Below are positions 44,127 to 53,948 of a stretch of 64,000 nucleotides of DNA, one piece after another. The stretch comes from Sulfurospirillaceae bacterium. GTDB taxonomy: Bacteria; Campylobacterota; Campylobacteria; Campylobacterales; Sulfurospirillaceae. Both the position numbers and the translations under genes were made by a program. The notes below the pieces were generated by a model. The model was not told the DNA's origin. It made no database searches and was given only the letters and a program-made list of their open reading frames with translations. Where the stretch lies: contig JAQUWL010000008.1 of NCBI GenBank assembly GCA_028692875.1, forward strand, positions 1 through 64,000, read 5' to 3'. Within the stretch, counting starts at the first letter, position 1. Every line of letters starts with the position of its first letter.

Positions 44127-44669
44127 TTATATCTCTTCTTCGTCATCGTCATCATTTTCGTCAGATTGAGCAAGGTCTACATAATTTGGCAGATAAAAAT
44201 CTTTCAAATTCAAAAAGAGATTTGGATGCTCTTGCTTAATCTTGCCAACCAATTTTTCTAAATCTATATTTATAGCTTTTGCTTCTGGCTGTGCCGAAGC
44301 AATAGAGCGTATCTCTTCCATGGCAACCGTCCACACATCCAAAAAATCAATAGGAACGTGTTGTAAAATTGTCTTTTCAAGCTTAAGATTAAACGTCTCT
44401 TGTTGCATTTTTCTAAAATTTTCTATCATCTTGGTTAGCGAATCTATCGAGATAACCGTATGGAGTTTTTGGTCATCATCAATGATAAACCAAGGCTCTG
44501 CACCACTCCAACTTCCACTTTTTAAGCTTAGTGTTTTAACGTCTGGGTTGTCCGTGTGTTGCATCTCTAAAATAGTCTGCTCTCTAGCATTTAAAAGTCC
44601 TAGCTCTTTAGAAATCTGGTCTATCTTTTCAAAAACACTTATCTCTTTACTGTTTTCATTCTCTATCAT
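44127..44669 (-). CDS. DUF2603-like protein restricted to Campylobacterota
   Basis: 180 residues, soluble and helical, with WSGAEPWFIIDDDQKLHTVISIDSL near 55 and a strongly acidic C terminus (DENDDDDEEEI). It corresponds in place to C. jejuni Cj0993c, between argF and hemN. No function is known to me. It is 2 bases after argF. Confidence 0.85.
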   Translation of the reverse strand: MIENENSKEISVFEKIDQISKELGLLNAREQTILEMQHTDNPDVKTLSLKSGSWSGAEPWFIIDDDQKLHTVISIDSLTKMIENFRKMQQETFNLKLEKTILQHVPIDFLDVWTVAMEEIRSIASAQPEAKAINIDLEKLVGKIKQEHPNLFLNLKDFYLPNYVDLAQSDENDDDDEEEI

Positions 44670-44671
44670 TA

Positions 44672-45598
44672 CTACTCTTCTTTATTTCTATCTAGCCAAA
44701 CCATAACGCCTTTTTGTGCGTGAAGTCTATTTTCGGCTTCATCAAAAATCTCATCAGCGTGTGACTCAAAAACCTCTTCACTTACCTCGTATCCTCTGTA
44801 CGCTGGTAAACAATGCAAGAAAATAGCATCTTTTTGTGCCAAACTCATCATCTTGACATTGACCATATAGCCTTTAAAATCTTTTACCTTTTTCTCTTTG
44901 TCGCCTTCTTGACCCATAGAAACCCAAGTATCGGTTGTCACTACATTCGCACCTTTGATGGCCTCTTTAGGGTCATTTCCGATTTTGATAACCGCACCGC
45001 TACTGCTAGCAAACGTCAAAGCTTCCTCTAAAATCGTACTATCAACCTCATAGCCCTTTGGCGTTGCTATTCGTAACTCAAATCCCAACTTTGAAGCCAA
45101 CATAAGCCATGAGTGTGCCATGTTATTTCCATCACCAACGTATGCCACGATAGGATTTTTATCTTTTCCATACTCTCTCATCGTCAAATAATCTGCCATC
45201 AGCTGAACAGGATGATAAGAGTCGCTCAGACCATTTATTACAGGAACTCTTGAATACTCTGCAAACTCTTCGAGTGTGTTTTGTGCATAGGTTCGTATCA
45301 TTACCATATCAACCATACGACTAATAACTCTTGCGGTATCTTTCATCGGCTCACCTCGTCCCAGCTGAAGGTCGTTTGAAGATAAAAACAACCCCTTGCC
45401 TCCGAGTTGATGAATACCTACTTCAAAACTTACACGAGTTCTTGTGGAGCTTTTTTCAAAAATCATCCCCAATGTTTGGTCTTTAAGGTAATGCTTAAAA
45501 TCCCCTTTTTTGGCTTTTTTCTTAATCTTTTCTGCCAAATCAATAATCTCTAAAATCTCTTCTTTACTAAAATCTTTCAGTGTTAAAAAATGTCGCAT
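44672..45598 (-). CDS. argF: Ornithine carbamoyltransferase
   Basis: 308 residues. It makes citrulline from ornithine and carbamoyl phosphate. The carbamoyl-phosphate loop is [12 protein letters not shown] near 51, [11 protein letters not shown] near 130, DTWVSMGQE near 222, and the active-site Cys in LHCLPAYRG near 262. It lies between hemB (1 base away) and the DUF2603 gene. Confidence 0.96.
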   Translation of the reverse strand: MRHFLTLKDFSKEEILEIIDLAEKIKKKAKKGDFKHYLKDQTLGMIFEKSSTRTRVSFEVGIHQLGGKGLFLSSNDLQLGRGEPMKDTARVISRMVDMVMIRTYAQNTLEEFAEYSRVPVINGLSDSYHPVQLMADYLTMREYGKDKNPIVAYVGDGNNMAHSWLMLASKLGFELRIATPKGYEVDSTILEEALTFASSSGAVIKIGNDPKEAIKGANVVTTDTWVSMGQEGDKEKKVKDFKGYMVNVKMMSLAQKDAIFLHCLPAYRGYEVSEEVFESHADEIFDEAENRLHAQKGVMVWLDRNKEE

Positions 45599-45599
45599 A

Positions 45600-46574
45600 T
45601 TATCCTCTCCTTAAAATCTCTGCTACCTCTTTAGCATGATAACTGATAATGATATCCGCACCGGCTCGCTTAAATGCTATCATCGTCTCCATCATCACAC
45701 GCTCATAGTCGATAACTCCGGCTTTTGCAGCAGCTTTTAGCATCGCATACTCGCCACTGACATTGTAAACTGCCAAAGGAGTCGAAGTGGCATTTCGCAC
45801 ATCACGGATAATATCAAGATACGCTAAAGCAGGTTTTACCATCAAGATATCCGCACCTTGCAGCTCATCTTCTACCGACTCAGCAATCGCCTCACGCCTA
45901 TTGGCTGGGTCCATCTGATATGTTTTTCTATCGCCAAAACTTGGGGCTGATTCGGCAACGTCACGAAAAGGTCCATAATAAGCACTTGCAAACTTTGTTG
46001 AATAGCTCATAATCGGCAAGTTTACGAACCCCTCTTCATCCAACGCCTCTCTTAGTATCTCGATAGTTCCGTCCATCATTCCACTTGGAGCTATCATATC
46101 CACGCCAGCCTTTGCATGTATAACTGCTTGTTTTGCCAAAATCTCCAAAGTTGCATCGTTATCTACTGTTTCGTGCTCCATATCCAAAATCCCACAATGT
46201 CCGTGGTCGGTAAATTCACAAAAACACAAATCGCTTACAACAAACATCTTTGGATAGGCTTTTTTAATCGCTTTAATCGCACTTGCAATAATGCCATGCT
46301 CGCAAAGTGCGTCACTTCCAATACTATCTTTAACCTCTGGAATGCCAAATAAAATTATAGAATTAATACCCAAATCTTCAAGAATCTGACACTCTTTTAA
46401 AATCTCATCGATGCTCATCTGAAAAACACCCGGCATTGAGCCTATCTCTTTTTTAAATCCCTTGCCACTTTTAACAAACAGAGGATAGATAAAATCATCA
46501 ACACTTAGGCTGTTTTCTCGAACAAGCGTCCTTAAATGCGAATTCATTCTTAATCTTCTAAATCTTTTAAACAT
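45600..46574 (-). CDS. hemB: Delta-aminolevulinic acid dehydratase (porphobilinogen synthase)
   Basis: 324 residues. It condenses two aminolevulinates. The metal segment [14 protein letters not shown] near 118 keeps three Cys of a zinc-type enzyme. The catalytic Lys residues are in [15 protein letters not shown] near 195 and [13 protein letters not shown] near 247. First gene of the five-gene operon ending with the GlcF-like gene. Divergent from ribA. Confidence 0.96.
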   Translation of the reverse strand: MFKRFRRLRMNSHLRTLVRENSLSVDDFIYPLFVKSGKGFKKEIGSMPGVFQMSIDEILKECQILEDLGINSIILFGIPEVKDSIGSDALCEHGIIASAIKAIKKAYPKMFVVSDLCFCEFTDHGHCGILDMEHETVDNDATLEILAKQAVIHAKAGVDMIAPSGMMDGTIEILREALDEEGFVNLPIMSYSTKFASAYYGPFRDVAESAPSFGDRKTYQMDPANRREAIAESVEDELQGADILMVKPALAYLDIIRDVRNATSTPLAVYNVSGEYAMLKAAAKAGVIDYERVMMETMIAFKRAGADIIISYHAKEVAEILRRG

Positions 46575-46664
46575 TCTCTTTCCTTGTTTTGGTTAAAATC
46601 ACGCAGTGCATAATTCTTTTAAAAAGAAGCCATTTTACCATAACTTAACCGGATAGAAAAGAAA

Positions 46665-47228
46665 ATGAAAATAGAAATCTCAAACATCGCCAACCTTCCC
46701 TCTCGTTTTGGAAACTATAAAATCCAATCTTTCAAAGAGGGCGTTAAAGAACATTTAGTAATTTTCAAAGAGCCTTTGGGCGATACTCCTTTGGTTCGAA
46801 TCCATAGCGAGTGCCTTACGGGAGACACTATAGGAAGTCTTAAATGTGACTGTCGAGACCAGCTGGAGTTTGCTTTAGAGGCGATTGAAAAAAACGGTGG
46901 TATGGTTATATATCTTAGGCAAGAGGGAAGAAATATCGGACTTCTAAACAAGGTAAACGCATACGCTTTACAAGATGTTGGATTTAATACCGTAGAGGCA
47001 AATCACCAACTAGGCTTTGCAGATGATGAGCGAACGTACGAAATGGTAGAGACTATTTTAAACCACTTTGGTATCAAAAAAATCAGACTGCTAACAAACA
47101 ATCCAAAAAAAATAGAGAGTCTTAAAAATATTGAAATAATAGAAAGATTGCCAGTTATCATCACACCAAACAAACACAATAAAAATTATCTAAAAACAAA
47201 AAAAGAGCAAATGGGACATATGCTCTAA
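46665..47228 (+). CDS. ribA: GTP cyclohydrolase II
   Basis: 187 residues, the stand-alone RibA form without RibB. First step of riboflavin synthesis. Zinc Cys residues are in HSECLTGDTIGSLKCDCRDQL near 46-66, and YLRQEGRNIGL near 88 holds the catalytic and GTP-contact residues. LLTNNPKK near 145 is also typical. Followed by mscL 15 bases later. Confidence 0.95.
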   Translation: MKIEISNIANLPSRFGNYKIQSFKEGVKEHLVIFKEPLGDTPLVRIHSECLTGDTIGSLKCDCRDQLEFALEAIEKNGGMVIYLRQEGRNIGLLNKVNAYALQDVGFNTVEANHQLGFADDERTYEMVETILNHFGIKKIRLLTNNPKKIESLKNIEIIERLPVIITPNKHNKNYLKTKKEQMGHML

Positions 47229-47243
47229 ATCAAAGGAGAACAG

Positions 47244-47675
47244 ATGTTAAAAGAGTTTAAGAATTTTCTTATCAAAGGAAATGTTGTCGACATGGCAGTA
47301 GGTTTTATCTTCGGTGCTGCTTTTGCAACCGTGGTCAAATCGCTTGTTTCCAACATTATTATGCCTCCGGTTGGACTATTGCTTGGAAATGTAGACTTTT
47401 CTTCGCTATTTATACCGCTTGATGGTAAAGAGTATGTTTCATTGGCGGATTTGGACAAAGCAGGGGCGCCTGCGATTAAGCTAGGTGTTTTTGCAAATGA
47501 TGTTATCTCATTTGTGATTTTGGGTTTTGTGATGTTTATGATGATAAAAGGGTACGCCAAAATATCTCCAAAAGAGACACCTCCAGCAACCACAAAAGCA
47601 TGTCCAGAATGTGCAATGAGCATTCCACTAGAAGCTAAAAAATGTCCTCACTGCTTAACGCAACAAGGGATTTAG
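47244..47675 (+). CDS. mscL: Large-conductance mechanosensitive channel with a C-terminal zinc ribbon
   Basis: 143 residues. The N-terminal part is MscL: KEFKNFLIKGNVVDMAVGFIFGAAFATVVKSLV, then the second membrane helix near 82-100. The tail continues past the channel domain into CPECAMSIPLEAKKCPHCL (two C-x2-C pairs), which should bind zinc. Plain MscL from E. coli (136 residues) has a helical bundle here. It releases solutes on strong downshock. Good AAAGGAG site. Confidence 0.93.
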   Translation: MLKEFKNFLIKGNVVDMAVGFIFGAAFATVVKSLVSNIIMPPVGLLLGNVDFSSLFIPLDGKEYVSLADLDKAGAPAIKLGVFANDVISFVILGFVMFMMIKGYAKISPKETPPATTKACPECAMSIPLEAKKCPHCLTQQGI

Positions 47676-47730
47676 TTTATATCCTTACATGTAAGGATGC
47701 TTGGACACTCTTGTCGAGAAGAACCCAGTT

Positions 47731-47770
47731 TAAATATAGTCTTTAGAACAAAGCTCTAAAGACTATATTA
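47731..47770. terminator. Bidirectional terminator between mscL and sodX
   Basis: AATATAGTCTTTAG (47733-47746) pairs perfectly with CTAAAGACTATATT (47756-47769) around a 9-base loop. It sits between two convergent genes. A TACATGTA inside a larger palindrome (ATCCTTACATGTAAGGAT) lies just before it at 47682-47699. T tails are weak on both sides. Confidence 0.6.
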
Positions 47771-47787
47771 AGAGTTTGAGCTAAAAC

Positions 47788-48066
47788 TCAAAAAAGTTTA
47801 AAAAGAACTTTGTGCGTGATGATACAAGAGGGTATAAGACCGAAAGTGCGACTATCAGCACTATAAGGTGAAGTACCCTCTACAAAAACTCCATCTTTTT
47901 CTATGCGTTTTACCTTTTTCATCATCGCTTTTCCATCTTTTTCAAAAATAACGATATTACCTATTTTGAAAGAAAAAAAAGAGGTCACCTTGAGAGCAAG
48001 AATGACCTCCTTATCCTTAAGTAATGGATAAAGAGAGTCGCCTTTTACTTTAAAAAGTTTTATCAC
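47788..48066 (-). CDS. sodX: Nickel-SOD maturation protease (S26-type), SodX-like
   Basis: 92 residues. It resembles a minimal S24/S26 signal-peptidase-type enzyme: catalytic Ser in VKGDSLYPLLKD (residue 11) and catalytic Lys in AMMKKVKRI (about 50-51), then GTSPYSADSRTFG near the end. Adjacent to sodN, it should remove the 15-residue leader to free His1 of the nickel hook. Overlaps sodN by 4 bases. No membrane anchor, so it acts in the cytoplasm. Confidence 0.88.
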   Translation of the reverse strand: MIKLFKVKGDSLYPLLKDKEVILALKVTSFFSFKIGNIVIFEKDGKAMMKKVKRIEKDGVFVEGTSPYSADSRTFGLIPSCIITHKVLFKLF

Positions 48067-48542
48067 AAAACGGGATAAACCACGATTTCATTTGGAAGAT
48101 AAGGAGCTTTTGCACTCTTTGTTGGAACACCTTTTATAGCCCAAAAAATCTCAGCAAATTTATTTACCTCTTGAAGCAATTCAAGGGCTTTTTCCCTTGA
48201 TACATGTTGCTTAGAAGCTCCACCTAACGCCATAATGTTATGCACTATCGTATGTATTTCAGGATATTTTTCAAGATGTGCAGGCTTGATAAAATCGCCC
48301 CAAATAATGCGTATCTCATCCTTACACTTTATCGCCTCAGACTCTTTAACCGCAATATATCTTGAAAGTGTGTTAAAGTAACTAACTTCATCGTCGCCTT
48401 TTACCAAGGCTTTGATTTGGTCAACCATACGAATCACACTAAGAGCAGCTATCTGCGCAACAATTGGGTCATAAATGCCACACGGCACATCACAATGAGC
48501 ACTCACGCTTTGAGGCTTCAAGATTTCAAATATTTTTTTCAT
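48063..48542 (-). CDS. sodN: Nickel-containing superoxide dismutase precursor
   Basis: 159 residues. The nickel hook HCDVPCGIYDP begins at residue 16, after a 15-residue leader ending SVSA. His1, Cys2 and Cys6 of the mature enzyme are present, with Asp3 and Tyr9. Helical bundle sequence follows, as in NiSOD (DQIKALVKGDDEVSYFNTLSRYIAVKESEAIKCKDEIRIIWGDF, in part). It dismutates superoxide to oxygen and peroxide. Leader removal by SodX is needed to expose His1. This family is not the usual SOD of Campylobacterota (FeSOD, SodB). Confidence 0.93.
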   Translation of the reverse strand: MKKIFEILKPQSVSAHCDVPCGIYDPIVAQIAALSVIRMVDQIKALVKGDDEVSYFNTLSRYIAVKESEAIKCKDEIRIIWGDFIKPAHLEKYPEIHTIVHNIMALGGASKQHVSREKALELLQEVNKFAEIFWAIKGVPTKSAKAPYLPNEIVVYPVL

Positions 48543-48610
48543 AGCGTTACATCCTTTGTTGAATTACAAAAGAATTATAATTTAAGTTTGGACACTTGTC
48601 AATTGCAAGC

Positions 48611-48648
48611 AAAAATAAAAGAAGACCGATTTAAATCAGTCTTCTTTT
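48611..48648 (-). terminator. Terminator of the chemoreceptor gene
   Basis: AAAAGAAGACCGATTT (48617-48632) and AAATCAGTCTTCTTTT (48633-48648) are complementary except for one wobble. On the minus strand it directly follows the chemoreceptor stop and runs into ATTTTTGC. Confidence 0.8.
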
Positions 48649-48654
48649 GATGTT

Positions 48655-50637
48655 TTAGTTTGAAGTCTTAAACTGCTTAGCCCTTTCACTAAGCTCATCA
48701 GCTGCGACTTTAAGGTTTTTGGAAGAAATAGCAACTGTGGCTATCTCCTGATTGTTTTCATTCGAGATATTAGTTATTTCATCCATTTGGGAAACAAATT
48801 TTTGCATTCTCTCGGATGCATCATTAAGTCTTTGCGTAGATTGAATAACGCTTTTCTCAGCATTTACCATAACGCTTTCTACGGACTCTATTATAGATTT
48901 TGCTGCATCGGAATCTTTGCAAAGCAACTTGACCTTATCGACGTTTTTATTCATTTGGTCGCTACTATCAAGGATAGACTGCACGATAACATTGACTGTG
49001 GCATTGATCTCTTGCAGGGAGTGCTGAGTTTTTTCCGCCAATTTTCTAACCTCATCAGCAACAACAGCAAAACCTCTACCATGCTCACCTGCCCTTGCAG
49101 CTTCGATAGCAGCATTAAGTGCTAAAAGATTTGTCTGGTCAGCAATATCATTAATGACACTCAAGATATTTTTAACTTGTTCGGCCTCGTTGCTAAGGAT
49201 ATTAAGTTTTTCACTCAAAGATATCTCTCTGTCGCTATTAAGAACGATTTGTCCAACCATGTCCGCTATTTTAACACTCGCATTTTTCAAATCTCGCCCT
49301 GCTAAGTTCATCTCTTCTTGAGTTTTTTTGGCCTCTAATGCCGAATTTTTCATCAATGATTCAACATCTTTTGCATCCCTTGATGCACTTAAGATAATAT
49401 CAGATTCTTTTAAAATATTTTTTGACATCTTTTCAAAAACAGCCTCAATATCTTTAACACTTTGCATGTTCCCAGAAGCCCCGCTTTTTATACTTGACAT
49501 AATATTGTCAAGAATTAACACAAACTCCCGTAACGCCTTTCTAATACCACCGAACTCATCATCATCATAGATGGTAATCTGTGTCGTAAAATCTTTTGAA
49601 TTGGCAATATTTGAAATAATAAAATCCAATGATGAAACTCTTTTTTTGATATCTCTGTCGATTATATAAGAGACAAGCAAAAGAACAAAAATAACAAAGC
49701 CACCAAAGGTTGCATCGATAATAGCTGTCGACTCAATAGAATCAAGCTTATAATGAATTTCTTTTGCTATATCATCATCTATGGACTTCAAAGTATTTAT
49801 CTTTTTCGTAATCGTATCAAACCAAACCTCACCATTAATGCCAAAACCTTCCATTTTTTCCACTGCAATTTGACGCATATTTGTCACTTCTTTAAAGGAT
49901 TTCTCCTCTTGTGCATCTTTATAGGCAATGCCGAGCTCTTTAGTTCCCAGAGCCAAAGCTTGAGATAGAAGCAAATCTTGCTCCGCAATCAATTTTATAA
50001 AATTTGAATACATGCTAGGAGCGAATTTGTCAGCTGAAAAAGTATTGGACAAAACAGCTCTTTCGATACCAGCTCGCTCTTTTGCTTTCAAAAAAGAGCT
50101 ATAAGAAACAAGGAGCTTAGTAATATCATTGTCAACAGAAAGTTTTGCCGAAAGTGCGGTAACATCAAGAAGCATTGTGTTAAGATCCGTGTAGTAAGCA
50201 ACTTGCTCTTTTGCAGAAATAGAAAGATCATCAACTCGACTTCTTATTGATTCCATAGAGGAGTATTTTTGGTCTATTTTTTCCAAAGAAGCTTTAAACA
50301 TAGCATCAAAATCTGAAAACTTTATCTTTTTAACAAACGCTACATACTCTTTATGTCTTTCGTCAGTCAACTTTCTTTGAGGAGCCAATTTGTCCCCAAA
50401 CTTCTGCCCTTTACTTCCCAGATATCCAGCACTTGCACCTCTCTCTTTTTGAGTTTCATGCACCAATAAACTTATCTTTTCGCTAAGATTTACAAGTACG
50501 TTAACCTGCTCAATTCTTTGCTGGTACTTTATGTCTTCAATCACTTTACTGCCAGTAAAATAAAGTAGTGCCACCAATGGCAATATGGCCAAAACAAATA
50601 ACTTCCCACGAATACTTAGCTTATAAAAAAAATCCAT
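48655..50637 (-). CDS. Methyl-accepting chemotaxis protein with a NIT sensory domain
   Basis: 660 residues from the ATG with AAAAGGAG nearby; the longer frame upstream lacks support. A membrane segment near 12-30 leads to a helical periplasmic NIT domain ([18 protein letters not shown] near 65, a mark of nitrate/nitrite-sensing domains), a second membrane segment near 318-338, a HAMP-like linker and the signalling domain with [20 protein letters not shown] near 560. The ligand is probably nitrate or nitrite, by family only. It would steer swimming through CheA/CheW. Confidence 0.9.
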   Translation of the reverse strand: MDFFYKLSIRGKLFVLAILPLVALLYFTGSKVIEDIKYQQRIEQVNVLVNLSEKISLLVHETQKERGASAGYLGSKGQKFGDKLAPQRKLTDERHKEYVAFVKKIKFSDFDAMFKASLEKIDQKYSSMESIRSRVDDLSISAKEQVAYYTDLNTMLLDVTALSAKLSVDNDITKLLVSYSSFLKAKERAGIERAVLSNTFSADKFAPSMYSNFIKLIAEQDLLLSQALALGTKELGIAYKDAQEEKSFKEVTNMRQIAVEKMEGFGINGEVWFDTITKKINTLKSIDDDIAKEIHYKLDSIESTAIIDATFGGFVIFVLLLVSYIIDRDIKKRVSSLDFIISNIANSKDFTTQITIYDDDEFGGIRKALREFVLILDNIMSSIKSGASGNMQSVKDIEAVFEKMSKNILKESDIILSASRDAKDVESLMKNSALEAKKTQEEMNLAGRDLKNASVKIADMVGQIVLNSDREISLSEKLNILSNEAEQVKNILSVINDIADQTNLLALNAAIEAARAGEHGRGFAVVADEVRKLAEKTQHSLQEINATVNVIVQSILDSSDQMNKNVDKVKLLCKDSDAAKSIIESVESVMVNAEKSVIQSTQRLNDASERMQKFVSQMDEITNISNENNQEIATVAISSKNLKVAADELSERAKQFKTSN

Positions 50638-50734
50638 TAAGCCACTCCTTTTATGAAAATCAAACCCACTGTTCGATAAAATACAAGCAATTCTAACAAA
50701 AAATAGATAAAAATAGACAAAAATAGGGAAAATC

Positions 50735-51280
50735 GTGAAAAGCCTAGAAGAAAAGCAAATCTTGTTTACCTCACTTGTTCTCAAATATAACAAAACACAC
50801 AATATCACTGGTGCAAAAAACACTAACGACATAGAGAAAAATATACAAGATAGTCTTTTCCCATTAACTTTCTTGGAAACAAAAAGTACTCAAAAAATCG
50901 TTGATATTGGAAGTGGAGCTGGTTTTCCAGGACTTGTTTTGGCTATGGCTTTGCCCGATACACATTTTTATCTATTCGAACCAATAGCTAAAAAAAGTGC
51001 TTTTTTGCATCTTGCCAAAACTGTTATAGAACTCAACAATGTCTCCATTTTCACCCAACGAATCGAAGATGCAGAGCCATTTGAAGCTGACATTATATGT
51101 TCCCGTGCAGTTACTCAGACGCAAACGCTTATAAATTTGTGTCAAAAATTTATAAGCAAAAAAACTATACTTTTGCTCTACAAGGGGGAGCGTGTTGTAG
51201 ACGAATTGCCAAAAAATGGAGAATACGAAATACACAAAAAAGACAAACGAAACTATCTCACAATCAAGGGGCTTTTATGA
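50735..51280 (+). CDS. rsmG: 16S rRNA (guanine-N7) methyltransferase RsmG
   Basis: 181 residues from GTG. It methylates G527 of 16S rRNA. The SAM-binding motif is [16 protein letters not shown] near 55 and [11 protein letters not shown] near 84. NITG near the start is typical. It is somewhat shorter than E. coli RsmG (207). It overlaps the next small gene by ATGA. Confidence 0.95.
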   Translation: MKSLEEKQILFTSLVLKYNKTHNITGAKNTNDIEKNIQDSLFPLTFLETKSTQKIVDIGSGAGFPGLVLAMALPDTHFYLFEPIAKKSAFLHLAKTVIELNNVSIFTQRIEDAEPFEADIICSRAVTQTQTLINLCQKFISKKTILLLYKGERVVDELPKNGEYEIHKKDKRNYLTIKGLL

Positions 51281-51480
51281 TAATGAAAATATTGATTTTT
51301 ATTGCTATTTTAGTGATAATATACATGGTATTTTTTAAAAAAACAAAGGGAAAAGAGAAGAAAATAGAAGGGGAAGCAATGGTTGAGTGCGAAAAATGTT
51401 CAACATTTGTTAGTGACAAAGAGGCTATAATTAAAGATGGTCATTTTTACTGCTCAAAAGAGTGTGCGGGAGTCAAATAG
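51277..51480 (+). CDS. Small membrane-anchored zinc-finger protein (PP0621-like)
   Basis: 67 residues. One membrane helix (MKILIFIAILVIIYMVFF) is followed by a basic linker and CEKCSTFVSDKEAIIKDGHFYCSKEC, a four-Cys zinc site of the PP0621-like kind. Function unknown. ATGA overlap with rsmG and direct abutment with the next gene show one operon. Confidence 0.85.
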   Translation: MIMKILIFIAILVIIYMVFFKKTKGKEKKIEGEAMVECEKCSTFVSDKEAIIKDGHFYCSKECAGVK

Positions 51481-51864
51481 ATGATACTAATAGGTCATGA
51501 TATTGTTCCATTTCAGCCTCTTTTTTTGGTTTCAACCAAAGAGGATATTGCCAACACTCCTTCAAATGCAAATATTTTATTTATATTTAACAAAGCGTTG
51601 CTTGGATATTGCGTAGAACAAAAAATACCTTTTAGCCTACATGTAGAAGATATAAAAGAGCTCGTTATAGGAAATGCTTTGGGAGCTTCTTATCTTTTGG
51701 TATCTAAAAAATTTGCAAAGCAGGCACAAAAGATAGCAGAGGAGTATTTTTTTGACTCAAAGATTTTGCTTCTTGGAAAAAAAGAGGATGACATTGAGTT
51801 TGCAGCATTTCAAGGTATAGATGGCATTATTTTCAAAAAAGGCATCCGTCATGAAGATATTTAA
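51481..51864 (+). CDS. Conserved hypothetical protein, Campylobacterota-type
   Basis: 127 residues, soluble, mixed alpha/beta ([18 protein letters not shown] at the start, [33 protein letters not shown] near 70). No named domain recognised. Its start follows the previous stop without a gap and its end overlaps htpX by 14 bases, so it belongs to the rsmG-htpX operon. A TACATGTA lies inside at 51638-51645 and encodes LHV. Confidence 0.8.
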   Translation: MILIGHDIVPFQPLFLVSTKEDIANTPSNANILFIFNKALLGYCVEQKIPFSLHVEDIKELVIGNALGASYLLVSKKFAKQAQKIAEEYFFDSKILLLGKKEDDIEFAAFQGIDGIIFKKGIRHEDI

Positions 51865-52708
51865 CACTATATTTTTACTTACACTTTTAACGCTTTTGTT
51901 TGTTTTCATTGGAAACTATTTTGGTGGCAAATCAGGGATGCTTATAGCTCTTGGCCTAGCTGGTGTTATGAATTTTATCAGCTATTTTTACTCCGACAAA
52001 ATTGTTTTAAGCCACTATAATGCCATAGAGGTAAATCCAAAAAGTGCTCAAGGGCTTTTTGAGATAGTCGAAAAACTCACAACAAAATCAAACCTTCCAA
52101 TGCCAAAAGTCTATATTGTTCCTGATGACATACCAAATGCTTTTGCAACAGGACGAAATCCTCAAAATGGTGCAGTTGCAGTAACCGAGGGGCTTTTAAA
52201 TCTACTTGATAAGGATGAGATTGAGGCAGTTATCGCGCACGAGCTTAGCCACGTTAAAAATTATGATATCTTGATTGGAACGATTGCAGCAACAATGGCT
52301 GGGGCTATTGCTATGATAGCCAATATGATGCAATTTGGTGCTATGTTTTCAAGGGATTCTCAAAATAGGTCAAATCCTATTGTGCTAATTGTTTTGGCGA
52401 TTGTTCTACCTTTGGCGGCATCCATTATCCAAATGGCAGTTAGTCGAAACAGGGAGTATGAGGCGGATGAAGGCTCGGCCTATATGACTGGCAAGCCGGA
52501 GTCACTTCAAAGTGCATTGATAAAGCTTCAAAATTATAATGCACAAGGCATCGTCCACGAGGCAACCCCACAGAGTGCTCATATGTTTATCATCAACCCT
52601 TTCTCGGGAAAGGATATCTCTTTTGCCTCTTTGTTTTCAACACACCCCTCAACACAAGATAGGGTTGAGAGATTAGAGTCGATAAAGCGATACATAAACA
52701 AAAGATAA
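51851..52708 (+). CDS. htpX: Membrane zinc metalloprotease HtpX
   Basis: 285 residues from the ATG at 51851. Membrane segments near 5-22 and 25-45, then the family [22 protein letters not shown] near 87 and the active site [12 protein letters not shown] near 135 (HExxH), and the third zinc ligand Glu in [11 protein letters not shown] near 208. It degrades damaged membrane proteins. It overlaps the preceding gene by 14 bases. Confidence 0.96.
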   Translation: MKIFNTIFLLTLLTLLFVFIGNYFGGKSGMLIALGLAGVMNFISYFYSDKIVLSHYNAIEVNPKSAQGLFEIVEKLTTKSNLPMPKVYIVPDDIPNAFATGRNPQNGAVAVTEGLLNLLDKDEIEAVIAHELSHVKNYDILIGTIAATMAGAIAMIANMMQFGAMFSRDSQNRSNPIVLIVLAIVLPLAASIIQMAVSRNREYEADEGSAYMTGKPESLQSALIKLQNYNAQGIVHEATPQSAHMFIINPFSGKDISFASLFSTHPSTQDRVERLESIKRYINKR

Positions 52709-52712
52709 AAAA

Positions 52713-53948
52713 ATGAAAAAAAATAGACACATTATGCTTGCGACAATAGCGGTTTTTCTATATTGGATTATAGACACGTATCATAGTCTGACAGTTCGCA
52801 AAAGCACTTTTACGGCAGAGCTTTTTAACACTCAAGATGCAGACCTTTTTTATAGAATTTTAATCTGTGCGATTATCTTTTCCTGTATACTTCTAGCACA
52901 CAACAAAGCAACCAAACATATACAGACACAATATGTCAATACATGTGAAGATTTAGCAAAAATGTCTGACATCATATTTTCACCACTTCCACTTCAAAGC
53001 ATTATTGAGAGAACAGCAGAAAAATTAAAAACAATATTCGGTCTTGAAGGAGCAACACTATTTTTCTATGAGAAAGATAAAATCATTATAAAAAATGAGA
53101 CGCTTTTTAGCTTGGAAAATATAGGCTCTCAATATGTTTTACCATTTAAGCCATCAACATCTCAAAACCCTCTTGAGAGTATCATCTCTAGAAACTATAT
53201 TGAAAAAAGAGAGTTTTCAAAAGATGCCTATCAAAATAAAGAGTCGCAAGAGATGTTTTATGCTTTCTCTTTTGCACTACAAGACAAAAAAGAGAGTCCA
53301 AAAATAGGCTCTTTTTTTCTTGTAACAAAAAACTCAGAGATTATTGAGCAAAATATGGGCTTTATAAACAAAACATGTGAGCTACTCACCCTTGTTATAT
53401 CTTTGGCTTCCAAAAGAGAAAGACTCCTTGTTATAAACGAAGGTCAAATTCAAGAGAGTAGCGGTTTTGATAAAACATTGCTCATTATAAATCACTCAAA
53501 ATTAGAAGAGTATATAAATCTATATATGAAAAAACATAAACGCTATCACATAGAAACATCAATGATGCTTATCGAGATCAATCTCTTTAAAAACCTAGCA
53601 AATATTTTTCCAGAAGATAGCATAGTTGGTTTGCAAAAAGAGTTTATAAGGTTGATTAAAAACATCATTAGAGATACGGATATTTTTGCAAAATACTCTA
53701 CTGAGGGAACTTTTGCCCTACTTTGTGACAATGTAGGCTTTAGAGGATTGCAACAACTTGCAAAAAAACTACAGGATGCTTTGGATAAAACTAGATTTCA
53801 AAAAATTGGAAAGATTACATGTAGCTTTGGCATCACATCTGTTTCCCCAAAAGATACGATAGGAAGCTTTAGAGGCAGATGCGAAAGTGCACTGCACGAG
53901 TGTTCTCGAAAAGGTGGAAGCGGCATTGAGGTAAAACTTTTAAACTAA
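52713..53948 (+). CDS. Membrane protein with GAF-like and degenerate GGDEF domains
   Basis: 411 residues. Two N-terminal membrane segments (near 7-24 and 47-62), a GAF-like region (near 85-230) and a C-terminal GGDEF fold. The catalytic signature is replaced by YSTEGTFALLC near 325-338, so neither the two Gly nor the Asp-Glu pair of GGDEF is present and it should not make cyclic-di-GMP. It may bind GTP or cyclic-di-GMP as a regulator. It follows htpX by 4 bases. Confidence 0.8.
   Translation: MKKNRHIMLATIAVFLYWIIDTYHSLTVRKSTFTAELFNTQDADLFYRILICAIIFSCILLAHNKATKHIQTQYVNTCEDLAKMSDIIFSPLPLQSIIERTAEKLKTIFGLEGATLFFYEKDKIIIKNETLFSLENIGSQYVLPFKPSTSQNPLESIISRNYIEKREFSKDAYQNKESQEMFYAFSFALQDKKESPKIGSFFLVTKNSEIIEQNMGFINKTCELLTLVISLASKRERLLVINEGQIQESSGFDKTLLIINHSKLEEYINLYMKKHKRYHIETSMMLIEINLFKNLANIFPEDSIVGLQKEFIRLIKNIIRDTDIFAKYSTEGTFALLCDNVGFRGLQQLAKKLQDALDKTRFQKIGKITCSFGITSVSPKDTIGSFRGRCESALHECSRKGGSGIEVKLLN

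Noticed and set aside
50638-50832. A 65-codon extension at the 5' end of the chemoreceptor gene
   Set aside because: No ribosome site there; the internal ATG at 50637 has AAAAGGAG and gives the normal chemoreceptor N terminus with one membrane segment.
51097-51276. A 127-codon frame overlapping rsmG
   Set aside because: The part before 51277 is the alternate frame of rsmG; only the last 67 codons look like a real protein.
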